Source: Apodemus sylvaticus
Taxonomy: Eukaryota; Chordata; Mammalia; Rodentia; Muridae
Direction of reading: 5' to 3'
Assembly (NCBI RefSeq): GCF_947179515.1
Contig: NC_067474.1
Coordinates: forward strand, 95,793,324 to 95,857,323
Length of the DNA stretch: 64,000 nucleotides
Made by a program: the position numbers and the translations under genes. Shown one piece after another: positions 25,690 to 36,622 of this stretch. The notes under the pieces are model-generated. The model saw only the letters and a program-made list of their open reading frames with translations, was not told the DNA's origin and searched no databases. Positions within the stretch are counted from its first letter, which is position 1, and each line of letters opens with the position of its first letter.

Positions 25690-25803
25690 CATTTTTCCCC
25701 TGAGAGCCTCAGTAAGTATCCCAAACTAGCCTCAAATTGATGATTCCCATGTCATAGGCTCCTGAGAGCTCAGACTACAGGATGAGCGTCACCAGTGCTC
25801 TGC
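25690..25803 (-). mobile_element. Old B1-type SINE, antisense
   Basis: 'ccaaactagcctcaaattga', 'ggctcctgagagctcagact' and 'acaggatgagcgtcaccag' follow reverse-complement B1, strongly diverged. Confidence 0.6.
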
Positions 25804-26276
25804 TAGCTGTTTTTAAATAATTAAGAAAACTATAAATAATTTCTGATTTGACATTACTAAAACCTGGGAATGAGAGAGAATTTACCCCATCCCCCTCCCA
25901 CACACACACATACCTCATTGCAACAAATCTAAGAAAAAGATCCCATGGAAGTCAGTCAAAGGCCTGCATGTCTTTAATCAAAGCCTTGTTCTTCCTTGGC
26001 ATTTGTTCCTCATTATAAAATTAAGGCACAATCAATACCTTTCATGAGTATAAAGTGTGGTAATATCTATGCATGTCAGTTACAGCCTGCTTAGTCACAA
26101 GCACACACACACACACACACACCAGTGCACACACACACACACACACACACATACACACACACACACATGTGCATGCAGATAAGAGTCGATCAAGATTAGT
26201 TCCCTTCTTCCCCTCTCTATCCCAAATCCCTAAGGAAAGCTTTTCCAAACATCAGTTTTAAAATTAGCACCGTAGG
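25804..26276. repeat. Unassigned sequence with (CA)n at 26099-26167
   Basis: No gene. A CA-repeat tract of about 70 bases with a CAGTG interruption is the only clear element. Confidence 0.7.
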
Positions 26277-26492
26277 GCCAGGGATGTGGCTCACTTGGCA
26301 CAGCCTTGGCACAGTGCTGGCTTCCCAGCAATTCATAAATTCCATGAGGTAGCACACCTGCAACTCTGGCATTTGGGAGGTTGGTCTGAGAGGACCAGAA
26401 GCTCACAGTCATCATCTGCAGCAGCTCAATGAATAGGAAGCCGGCCTAGGATATACAAGACCCCGGACTCAAAAGATAAAATATCAAGCAGT
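26277..26492 (+). mobile_element. B4 SINE (ID-B1 fusion)
   Basis: An ID-like left part ('gccagggatgtggctcactt', 'cttcccagcaattc') is joined to a B1-like right part ('gcacacctgcaactctggca', 'aagaccccggactcaaaaga'). This is the composition of B4. Confidence 0.7.
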
Positions 26493-26682
26493 GTGCTGTG
26501 AGGGACACATGTCACTGATCATTTATCAACATTCACAGAATGTACATTTAGAATGAATCCAAATGTAAACCACAGACCTGGGCCCACAATAGTGGTTCGG
26601 CCATTGTGGCAAACATCTGCTCACACTAACCCAAGAAGTTAATTATATGGAAATTATATATAAATATACAATATTATTATTT

Positions 26683-26888
26683 TAATAGATTTTTATTTAT
26701 GTGCATGAGTATTTTTCTTGCTTGGATGTGTGTAGACTATGTATGGGCCTGCTGCCTGTGGAGAGCAGCAGATTCCCTGGCACTGCAGTTAGGAATGGTT
26801 GTGAGCTACCTTGTGGTGCTGAGAACTGAACCCTGGGCCACTGCAAGAGCAGCAAGTGTTCTTAACCATTAAGCTATCTATCTAGCCA
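26683..26888 (-). mobile_element. B2-type SINE, antisense
   Basis: 'ttttatttatgtgcatgag', 'ggttgtgagctaccttgtgg' and 'ttcttaaccattaagctatc' follow reverse-complement B2/B3. Moderately diverged. Confidence 0.8.
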
Positions 26889-26899
26889 TTCGAAGTTTA

Positions 26900-27770
26900 G
26901 TAGATTTTAAAACTGACCTGTTGAGGTTTGGTCTGTTGCTGTGTACCCTAATGCTAAGTGCAGGCCTATTGTGGTTGCCCTGGTACTGTTTGTAGTCTCA
27001 TGTTAATTCTGATTCCTCAAGTGGGGCTGGCCCAACAAGGAGGAGATCACATTCTCAGGTGATTTCATGTGAACCTTCCCCCCATTTTAACTGGTCAAAG
27101 GCTGGAGTCTGTGATTGAGAGAAAGGTGAGGCTAGAGGTTTTAGAGAGGGAGAGAGAGACAGGAGGAGAGACGAGGAGACTGAGGTAGATGGAGGAAGAG
27201 GAAGGGGAGGGGGAATAAAGATGGAACAGAACCACATGGCCCAGAGAATTCTCATGAAACAAGGGGTCTTATAGCTGGGGAATAAATTAGTATAGTGTTA
27301 AATCTGCCCAATCTAGGCTTGCAGCTAATAAATACTGTCACCGAGTTGTGTGTTTTTGCATAGGCATATTGGGGTTGGAGAATTACCACAACACAGGCCC
27401 CTCAAGACCTGGTTGTCCCTGAGACAGGATGTGACTTTGCCCCTTTGTGACTTTGTTATTTCTGATTGGTGAATGTAGATGCCGACAGCCAACAGCAGGG
27501 CAGAAGAGTCGGAGGTGGAGTTTAGGGTTCCTGGACATAGGGTTGAAGGAGGAGAACCACGAAGGGAAGAAGGTGGAGAAAACAGTTGGCTGAGTCAAAA
27601 AATAACCGCCCTGTGGGTTGGCTCACTGGAGTTCAGAGTAGGGCAGACGAAACATGGCATAGTATATAATGAGATTATTAGCTGGGAAATAGATATAATA
27701 GCATAAAAGACAATATCTGACCAGCTCTTGTGCTGGTTAAGGCTTATTGTAGATAGAAAATTTGAATGTG
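26900..27770 (+). mobile_element. Probable rodent LTR-class repeat, host of L1 B
   Basis: 'gaggtttggtctgttgctgt', 'ctcatgaaacaaggggtctt' and 'ctaggcttgcagctaataaa' are familiar from a dispersed rodent repeat with several AATAAA sites, but I cannot name it. L1 copy B inserted near its end, and its continuation resumes after 34152. There is no coding content. Confidence 0.4.
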
Positions 27771-27771
27771 A

Positions 27772-28318
27772 GGAGTCGCCATCTTTGTCCCCAGTCAGAC
27801 AAGACAGGCCACGCCAGGTACTGAGCTATCTATCCTAAGTGTAAGACCTCGGGGGACGCAGACAACCGAGCTGCGGGCTGCCGCCTGCACCTAGGAACTG
27901 GGAAAACAGTGGTACCTCCCTGGGCCACCAGACGCGGGTACTCTGCCCTGCAGAGAAGGTAGAGTCACCATCTTTGTCCCCAGCAGGACCAGACAGGCCA
28001 CTCCAGGTACTGAGCTATCCCGAGTGTAAGACCTCGGGGGATGCAGACAACTGAGCTGAGGGCTGCCGCCTGTGCCTAGGAACTGGGAGAGCAGCGGTTC
28101 CTCTGAGGGCCAGCCTGACATGGGTACTCTGCCCTGTAGAGAAGGCGGAGTCGCCATCTTTTTCCCCAGCCAGACGAGACAGGCTACCCCAGGCACTGAG
28201 CTATCCTGAGACTAGGACCTCTGGAGTCGCAGGCAACTGAGCTGCTGGCTGCCGCCTGCGCCCAGGAACTGGGAGAGCAGTGGTTCCTCTGTGTGCCAGC
28301 CAGGCATGGAGCTGGTGC
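27772..28318 (+). promoter_or_regulatory. Three tandem L1 promoter monomers
   Basis: Units begin at about 27773, 27962 and 28148 (spacings 189 and 186 bases); the third is followed by non-monomeric 5' UTR. Each starts with GTCGCCATCTT or GTCACCATCTT and contains 'actgagctatc', 'gctgccgcctg', 'aggaactggga' and 'ctctgccctg'. They are GC- and CpG-rich for the region. Tandem 5' monomers that drive transcription are known in murine L1. I do not match this unit to the A, Tf, Gf or F monomers I remember. Confidence 0.85.
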
Positions 28319-28581
28319 CCTGAGGGATCCCCGCTGCTATCCTTGTTCTCTGACAGAGCAGACAGGCAGCACTAGGTTCAGTCCACAGAGACAACCCAAG
28401 CATAGCATTGCTTGGGGCAGGACGCACCAGGGCTCCAACAGCACCCAAGAGGAGGGCAGCACATCAGCAATCTCTGGCAGGGGAAACCCAGCCATCCAAT
28501 GTTACGGAAATATCCCTACAGCCTCACAAGAGGCTCAAACACCAGCCAGAGACAACACTAACTAACACCAGAGATAACAAG

Positions 28582-29806
28582 ATGGCAAAAGGCAAATGCA
28601 GGAATGCTACTAACAGAAATCTAGGCAATATGGCAGTGTGTGAACCAAACTCTCCAACATCAGCAAGTCCTGATTATGCCAACACACCAGAAAAACAAGA
28701 TTTGGATTTAAAATTGCTGGTCATGATGCTGCTAGAAGAACACAAAAAGGACATGAATGAATCTCTTAGAGAAATACAGGGGAACATGAATAAGCTAGAA
28801 ACCCATATAATGGAAACACAAAAATCACTTAAAGAAATTCAGGAGAATAAGGTTCAAGAGATAGAAGCCAATAAAGAAGAAACGCAAAAAAAAACTTAAA
28901 GAAATGCAGGAGAAAGTGAGTCAAATGGCAGAAGTCATGAAAGAGGAAACACAAAAAATCTCTTAAAGAAGTAAAGGAAAATACAAACAAACAAATGAAG
29001 GAACTGAGCAAAACCATCCTGGATCTAAACACAAAAGTAGAAACAACTAAGAAATCACAAAGAGAGACAACTTTGGAGATAGAAAAGCTTGAGAAGAAAT
29101 CAGGGGCCATAGATGCAAATATCAAAAACAGAATACAAGAGATGGAAGAAAGAATCTCAGATGCCGAAGATACTATAGAAACCATTGACCCAACAGTCAC
29201 AGAAAATGCAAAATGCAAAAAGGTTGTATCCCAGAACATCCAGGAAATCCAGGACACAATGAGAAGATCAAACCTAAGGATTATAGGTATAGATGAGAGT
29301 GAAGATTTACAACTGAAAGGGCCAGCAAATATCTTCAACAAAATTATAGAAGAAAACATTCCCAACTTAAAGAGAGAGATGCCCATGAATATACAAGAAG
29401 CCTACAGAACTCCAAACAGACTGGACCTGAGCAGAAATACCTCCCATCACATAATAATCAAAACCCCAAATGTACTAAACAAAGAAAGAATATTAAGGCA
29501 GTAAGAGAAAAAGGCAAAGTAACATATAAAGGAAGACCTATCAGAATCACATCAGACTTCTCACCAGAGACCATGAAAGCTAGAAGATCCTGGACAGATC
29601 TCATGCAAACTCTAAGAGAACACAAATGTCAGCCAAAATTACTATACCCAGCAAAACTCTCAATCACCATAGATGGAAAAACCAAGATATTCCATGAAAA
29701 AACCAAATTTACACAATATCTTTCCACAAACCCAGCTCTACAAAGAATAATAGTAGGAAAACTCCAATACAAGGAGGGAAACTACACCCTGGAAAAAACA
29801 AGATAG
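28582..29806 (+). pseudogene. L1 ORF1 (copy B), frameshifted
   Basis: Encodes the L1 RNA-binding chaperone. The start MAKGKCRNATNRN is followed by a heptad-rich coiled coil (about residues 45-190) with EIQENK-like repeats, an RRM-type region (RRSNLRIIGIDES, GPANIFNKIIEENIP) and a C-terminal domain (YPAKLSITIDG). Length is typical. Breaks: an A-tract slip at about 28888-28896 ending in TAA, another near 28955-28965, and a one-base loss near 29500. The stop is at 29804-29806. Confidence 0.9.
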
Positions 29807-29872
29807 TTATCTTCTTTCATCAAAGAAGATATAAAAGAAGATAACCACTCAAATATAAAATTAACATCAAAA

Positions 29873-32800
29873 ATGACAGGAAGTAATAATGACTGTTCCT
29901 TAATATCTCTTAACATCAATGGACTCAATTCCCCAATAAAAAGACATAGACTAACAGACTGGATAAAAAAACAGGACCCTACATTTTGCTGCATACAGGA
30001 GACACAACTCAGTGTCAAAGACAAAACCTACCTTAGAGTAAAAGGCTGGAAGACAATTTTACAAGCCAATGGTCTCAGGAAATGAGCCAGAGTAGCCATT
30101 CTAATATCAGATAAAATTGACTTTCAACCTAAAGTCATCAAAAGAGACACAAAAGGACACTTCTTGCTGGTCAAAGGAAAAAAATCCACCAAGAAGAACT
30201 TTCAATTCTGAACATCTATGCACCAAATGCAAGAGCACCCTCATTTGTCAAAGAAACTTTACTAAAGCTCAAAGTACACATTGCACCTAACATAATAATT
30301 GTGGGTGACTTCAACAGTCCACTCTCTTCATTGGACCGATCAGGAAAACGGAAACTAAGCATGGACACAGTAAAACTAATTGAAGTTTTGGACCAAATGG
30401 ATTTGACTGATATTTATAGAACATTTCACCCTAAAGCAAAAGAATATACATTTTTCTCAGCACCTCATGGTACCTTCTCCAAAATCGACCATATAATTGG
30501 TCACACAACAGATCTTAACAAATATAAGAAGATCAAACAAATCCCATGCCTCCTATCAGTTCACTATGGAGTAAGAGTGGCCTTCAATAGCAACAAAAAC
30601 AACAGAAAGCCCACATACACATGGAGGCTGAACAATACTCTACTCAATGACACCTTGGCCAAAGAAGAAATAAAGAAATCAGAGACTTTTTAGAATTTAA
30701 TGAAAATGAAGACACAACATACCCAAATCTATGGGACACAATGAAAGCAGGGCTAAGAGGAAAACTCACAGCCCTGAGTGCCTCCAAAGAGAAAATGGAG
30801 AGAGCATACACTAGCAGTTTAACGATACACCTGAAAGCCCTGGAACAAAAAGAAGCCAATTCACCCAGGAGGAGTAGAAGACAGGAAATCATCAAACTCA
30901 GGGCTAAAATCAATCAAGTGGAAACAAAGAGAACCATACAAAGAATCAACGAATCCAGGAGCTGGTTCTTTGAGAAAATCAACAAGATAAATAAACCCTT
31001 AGCCAAACTGACCAAAGGGCACAGAGAAAGTATCCAAATTATCAAAATTAGGGGGATATAACAACAGAAACTGAGGAAATTCAAAAAATCATCAGATCCT
31101 ACTACAAAAGCCTATACTCAACACAACTGGAGAATCTGGAGGAAATGGACAATTTCCTAGACAGATACCAAATACCAAAATTAAATCAGGACCAAATAGA
31201 TCATCTAAACAGTCCCATAAACCCCTAAAGAAATAGAAGGGGTCATAGAAAATCTTCCAACCAAAAAAAGCGCAGGACCAGATGGTTTCAGTGCAGAATT
31301 CTATCAGACCTTCAAAGAAGACCTAACACAAATACTCTTCAAACTATTCCACAAAATAGAAACAGGAGCACTACCCAATTCCTTCTACCAAGCCACAATT
31401 ACGCTGATACCAAAACCACACAAAGATCCAACAAAGAAAGAGAACTTCAGACCAATTTCCCTTATGAACATCAATGCAAAAATACTCAATAAAATTCTTG
31501 CTAACCAAATCCAAGAGCACATAAAAAAAGATCATCCACCATGATCAAGTAGGCTTTATCCCAGGGATGCAGGGTTGGTTCAATATACGGAAATCCATCA
31601 ATGCAATCCACTACATAAACAAATGCAAAAAAAAAAAAAAAAAAAAAAAAAACACATGGTTATTTCATTGGATGCATTGGATGGGGGGGGGGGAGTATTT
31701 GACAAAATTCAGCATCCTTTCATGCTTAAAGTCTTGGAAAGAACAGGAATTCAAGGCCCATACCTAAACATAGTAAAAGCAATATACAGCAAACCGGTAG
31801 CCAGCATCAAACTAAATGGAGAGAAACTTGAAGCAATCCCACTAAAACCAGGGACTAGACAGGGCTGCCCTCTTTCTCCTAATCTTTTCAATAATGTACT
31901 TGAGGTACTTACTCCGGCAATTTGACAACACAAGGAGGTCAAAGTGATACAAATTGGAAAGGAAGAAGTCAAACTATCATTATTTGCAGATGATATGATA
32001 GTCTACCTAAGTGACCCAAAAAACTCCACTAGAGAACTCCTACAGCTCATAAACAACTTCAGCAAAGTGGCAGGTTATAAAATCAACTCAAGCAAATCAG
32101 TAGCCCTCCTATACTCAAAGGATAAGCAGGCTGAGAAAGAAATTAGGGAAATGACACCCTTCACAATAGCCACAAACATTATAAAGTACCTTGGGGTGAC
32201 TCTTACCAAACATGTGAAAGATCTGTATGACAAGAACTTCAAGACTCTGAAGAAGGAAATGGAAGAAGACCTCAAAAAATGGAAAAATCTCCCATGCTCA
32301 TGGATCGGCAGGATAAATATAGTTAAAATGGCCATTTTGCCAAAAGCAATATACACATTCAATGCAATACCCATCAAAATCCCAACTCAATTCTTCATAG
32401 AGTTAGAAAGAGCAATTTTCAAATTCATCTGGAATAACAAAAAACCCAGTATAGCTAAAACTATTCTCAACAACAAAAGAACTTCTGGAGGAATCAGTAT
32501 CCCTGATCTCAAGCAATACTACAGAACAATAGTGTTAAAAACTGCATGGTATTGGTACAGTGACAGGCAGGAGGATCAATGGAACAGGATTGAAGATTCA
32601 GAAATGAACCCACACACCTATGGCCACTTCATCCTCGACAAAGGGGCTGAAAACATCCAATGGAAAAAAGATAGCCTTTTCAACAAATGGTGCTGGTTCA
32701 ACTGGAGGTCAGCATGCAGAAGAATGCGAATTGATCCATCCTTGTCTCCTTGTACTAAGCTCAACTCCAAATGGATCAAGGACCTCCACATAAAGTCAGA

Positions 32801-33886
32801 CACTCTGAAGCTAATAGAAATGAAATTGGGGAAGACCCTGGAGGACATCGGTACAGGGGGAAAGTTCCTGAACAGAACACCAATAGCGTATGCTCTAAGA
32901 TCAAGAATTGAAAAATGGGACCTCATAAAATTACAAAGTTTCTATAAGGCAAAGGGCACCATCAAAAGGACAAATTGGCAACCAACAAATTGGGAAAAGA
33001 TCTTCACCAACCCTACATCAGATAGAGGGCTAATATCCAATATATACAAAGAACTCAAAAAAGTTAGACCCCAGAAAACCAAATAACCCTATTAAAAAAT
33101 GTGCTACAAAGCTAAACAAAGAATTTTCACCAGAAGAACTTCAAATGGCTGAGAAACATCTTAAAAAATGCTCAACTTTGAGCCAGGCGGTGGTGGTGCA
33201 CGCCTGTAATCCCAGCACTCTGGAAGGCAGAGGCAGACGAATTTCTGAGTTCGAGGCCAGCCTGGTCTACAAAGTGAGTTCCAGGACAGCCAGGGCTATA
33301 CAGAGAAACCCTGTCTCAAAAAAAAAAACCAAAAAAAAAAAAATGCTCAACTTCATTAGTCATTAGGGAAATGCAAATCAAAACAACCTTGAGATTTTAC
33401 CTTACACCAGTCAGAATGGCTAAGATTAAAAATTCAGGAGACAGCGGGTGTTGGCGAGGATGTGGAAAAAGAGGAACACTCCTCCACTGCTGGTGGGGTT
33501 GCAAACTGGTACAACCACTCTGGAAATCAGTCTGGCGGTTCCTCCGAAAACTGGGCATGTCACTTCTGGAAGATCTGGCCATACCACTCCTGGGCAAATA
33601 CCCAGAGGATTCCCCAGCATGTAATAAGGATACGTGTTCCACTATGTTCATAGCAGCCCTATTTATAATAGCCAGAAGCTGGAAAGAACCCAGGTATCCC
33701 TCAACAGAAGAATGGAGGCAAAAAATGTGTTATATATACACAATGGAGTACTATTAAGCCATTAGAAACAATGAATTCATGAAATTCTTAGGCAAATGGA
33801 TGGAGCTGGAGAACATCATACTAAGTGAGGTAACCCAGTCTCAAAAGATCAGTCATGGTATGCACTCACTAATAAGTGGATATTAG
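29873..33886 (+). pseudogene. L1 ORF2 (copy B), disabled
   Basis: Encodes endonuclease, reverse transcriptase and Cys-rich domain. The endonuclease starts MTGSNNDCSLISLNINGLNS and keeps GDFNSPL and IDHIIGH, but SDHH reads SVHY, losing the catalytic Asp. A TGA at 30084-30086 and several frameshifts (near 30180, 30690, 31060, 31230 and 33060) break it. The RT motif [12 protein letters not shown] (about 31974-32009) is intact. An A26 run (31627-31652) and a G11 run (31683-31693) disrupt the segment before it. A B1 sits at 33179-33337. A TAA near 33756 is a further stop. [18 protein letters not shown] is intact, and the natural stop is at 33884-33886. Confidence 0.92.
33179..33337 (+). mobile_element. 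B1 SINE nested in L1 copy B
   Basis: Near-consensus B1 ('agccaggcggtggtggtgca' to 'aaaccctgtctc') with an A-rich tail. Direct repeats AAAAAATGCTCAACTT lie at 33163-33178 and about 33338-33353. It interrupts the ORF2 C-terminal region, so it is younger than the L1. Confidence 0.95.
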
Positions 33887-34140
33887 CCTAGAAACCTGGA
33901 ATACCCAAAACATAATCCACACATCAAATGATGTCCAAGAAGAACGGAAGAGTGGCCCCTGGTTCTGGAAAGACTCAGTGTAGCAGTATAGGGCAAAACC
34001 AGAACAGGGAAGTGGGAAAGGGTGGATGGGAGAACAGGGGGAGGGAAGGGGACTTATGTGACTTTCGGGGAGTTGGGGGGGGGGGCAGAAAAGGGGAAAT
34101 CATTTTGAAGTGTAAATTAAAAATATATTGAATAAAAAAA

Positions 34141-34798
34141 AATTTGAATGTGTCTTTTATCCAGGAACTCAATGGTTAAAGGCAGGGTAGAAACCCCAGA
34201 TTTGGGATTAAATATTTCTACAACCCTTACCATTAAGTCCTCCTTTAACATGTCTCATGAGTTAGATTGAATGGATTTTCCTCTGGACCCTCAGCCACAG
34301 AGAAGAACAAGACAAGATAGAGCAGGCTGGCCCATCTCATTCCTGAGGTCTGGGAGCCAGCCCTGATTTTAGCAGGTTTTACAGCTCCCTCCATCCCAGG
34401 TGCCTGCTAAGCACCACCCGGTCTCTCCAGCCCCAGGATGTGCCCCCATGCTGACCTCCACTGGAATGCACAGCTGGGCGGTATTGGTTAATGCAGGCCC
34501 TGCCGCAGTGTGCAGTGTGGCTCACCGAGTCTAATGGTATTAGGAAATGTGAAACTTAATCTGCCTCCTTGCACAGTTTGGCTGTGGAGAGCAAGGGTGC
34601 AGTGTGTTGGGCAGCAGAGTTAAAAACGGTTCAACTTCTTACTCAAAAACAAAATCTCGGAGGTCAGTCTCCCAAATGTCACAAGCCTGAAATAACCCAA
34701 ATGCCTGATTCGTTGTCTGATTGAATAGTCATGCAGGAGGATGGTGTCTTCTGCAAACCAGACCAGAGCCCATGTAAAGCTCAACATGGTGATGTCGG
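34141..34798. other. Host sequence between L1 B and L1 C
   Basis: The first part continues the repeat interrupted by L1 B. The rest is unassigned; no gene seen. Confidence 0.45.
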
Positions 34799-34814
34799 CA
34801 GTCCCAGTGCTCTT

Positions 34815-35669
34815 TTTTTTTTAATTTATTGATATATTTATTTACATTTAAAATGATTTCCCCTTTTCTGGACCCCCACTCCCCGAAAGTCCCATCAGTC
34901 CCCTTCCCTCCCTCGGTTTTCCCACCCAACCCTTCCCACTTCCCCGTTCTGGTTTTGCCTTATACTGCTTCACTGAGTCTTTCCAGAACCAGGGGCCACT
35001 CCTCTGTTCTTCTTGTACCTCATTTGATGTGTGGATTATGTTTTGGGTATTCCAGTTTTCTAGGTTAATATCCACTTATTAGTGAGTGCATACCATGATT
35101 CATCTTTTGAGTCTGGGTTACCTCACTTAGTATGATGTTCTCCAACTCCATCCATTTCATGAATTCATTGTTTCTAATGGCTGAATAGTACTCCATTGTG
35201 TATATATACCACATTTTTTGCATCCACTCTTCTGTTGAGGAATACCTGGGTTCTTTCCAACTTTTGGCAATTATAAATAGGGCTGCTATGAACATAGTGG
35301 AACATGTATCCTTATTACATGCTGGGGAATCTTTTGGGTATATGCCCAGGAGTGGTATAGCAGGATCTTCTGGAAGCGAGGTGCCCAGTTTTCGGAGGAA
35401 CCGCCAGACTGATTTCCAGAGTGGTTGTACCAATTTGCAATCCCACCAGCAGTGGAGGAGTGTTCCTCTTTCTCCACATCCTTGCCAACACCTGCTGTCT
35501 CCTGAATTTTTAAACTTAGCCATTCTGACTGGTGTAAGGTGAAATCTCAGGGTTGTTTTGATTTGCATTTCCCTAATGACTAATGAAGTTGAGCATTTTT
35601 AAGATGTTTCTCCGCCATCTGAAATTCTTCAGGTGAGAATTCTTTGTTTAACTCTGTACCCCATTTTTT
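34815..35669 (-). mobile_element. L1 copy C, direct (3') segment on minus strand
   Basis: Starts on the plus strand as poly-T (the A-tail), then the reverse of the G-rich 3' UTR and the ORF2 C-terminus. It meets the inverted segment at about 35670. Direct repeats CAGTCCCAGTGCTCTT at 34799-34814 and 36171-36186 bound both segments as one insertion. Confidence 0.95.
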
Positions 35670-36040
35670 AACAGGATTGAAGATCCAGAAATGGACCCAC
35701 ACACCTATGGCCACTTGATCCTCGACAAAGGGGCTGAAAACATCCAATGGAAAAAAGATAGCCTTTTCAACAAATGGTGCTGGTTCAACTGGAGGTCAGC
35801 ATGCAGAAGAATGCGAATTGATCCATGCTTGTCTCCTTGTACTAAGCTCAAATCCAAATGGATCAAGGACCTCCACATAAAGCCAGACACTCTGAAGCTA
35901 ATAGAAAAGAAACTGGGGAAGACCCTTAAGGACATCGGTACAGGGAGAAAGTTTCTGAACAGAACACCAATAGCATATGCTCTAAGATCAAGAATTGACA
36001 AATGGGACCTCATAAAGTTTACAAAGTTTCTGTAAGGCAA
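35065..36040. pseudogene. L1 ORF2 fragments of copy C (both orientations)
   Basis: On the minus strand 35568-35065 encodes the C-terminal 167 residues ([11 protein letters not shown] to SLISGY), including [18 protein letters not shown], where the usual Gly before the last Cys is Asp; it lacks a short stretch (LGK) seen in copy A. On the plus strand 35672-36035 encodes the preceding ORF2 part until a frameshift near 36020. Inversion makes any product impossible. Confidence 0.9.
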
Positions 36041-36170
36041 AGGACACCATCAAAAGGACAAATCGGCAACCAACAAATTGGGAAAAGATCTTCACCAATC
36101 CTACATCAGATAGAGGGCTAATATCCAATATATATAAAGAACTCAAGAAGTTAGACTCCAGAAAACCAAA
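35670..36170 (+). mobile_element. L1 copy C, inverted 5' segment
   Basis: Plus-strand ORF2 sequence from 'aacaggattgaagatcc' to 'gaaaaccaaac'. In copies A and B the next L1 bases are 'aaccctattaaaaaatgggg', and the minus segment begins at 'ttaaaaaatgggg'. The two segments are therefore contiguous in L1 apart from a few lost bases. This is a twin-priming inversion. Confidence 0.93.
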
Positions 36171-36239
36171 CAGTCCCAGTGCTCTTACAGAGAGACACCA
36201 GGCAGAGACAGAGCGTCCAGCTAGCGCTGGGCCCGCTAG

Positions 36240-36338
36240 CCAGGGCTGAGTCAGACTCTCTCAATACAATGGAAGTAAGGCCTAACACGTAAGGTTGACC
36301 TCTGACCTCCACACAGGCATCTGCCATGTGCCTAAACA

Positions 36339-36372
<34 letters not shown>
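36240..36372 (+). mobile_element. B3-type SINE 3' remnant with (CA)n
   Basis: 'aggttgacctctgacctcca' and 'cacaggcatctgccatgtgc' are a B3/B2 right end. It runs into a pure CA tract of about 31 bases at 36341-36371. Confidence 0.65.
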
Positions 36373-36373
<1 letters not shown>

Positions 36374-36389
36374 ACAGTGACATAAAATA

Positions 36390-36622
36390 AAACCAGGAGC
36401 TGGAGAGTTGGCTCAATAGCTAAGAGCATTCATTGGCTTCTCTTCCAAAGAACCCAAGTTGAGTTCCCAGAACCAACACTGGGCTGTCCCAGTGACCTGT
36501 AACTCCAGTTCCAGAGGACCCAGTGATTTCTTCTGGCCTCCATAGACAACTGCACTCATATGCCTATACCTCCACACAGGTGCACATCCATACATATAAT
36601 TTAAAATAAAATAAATCAGCCA
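36390..36622 (+). mobile_element. B2/B3-type SINE
   Basis: 'gagctggagagttggctcaa', 'cccaagttgagttcccagaa', 'gtaactccagttccagagga', 'cttctggcctccatag' and a terminal AAAATAAAATAAAT stretch follow the long B2/B3 form. Confidence 0.85.

Larger units (their letters stand above)
27771..34138 (+). mobile_element. Full-length L1 (copy B)
   Basis: A complete L1 of about 6.4 kb: monomeric 5' UTR (27772-28581), ORF1 (28582-29806), 66-base spacer, ORF2 (29873-33886), G-rich 3' UTR and A-tail. Direct repeats AAAATTTGAATGTG lie at 27757-27770 and about 34139-34152, proving a single retrotransposition event with the promoter retained. Both ORFs carry frameshifts and stops, and a B1 is nested in ORF2 (33179-33337). 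The element is dead for protein but keeps an internal promoter. Confidence 0.95.
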
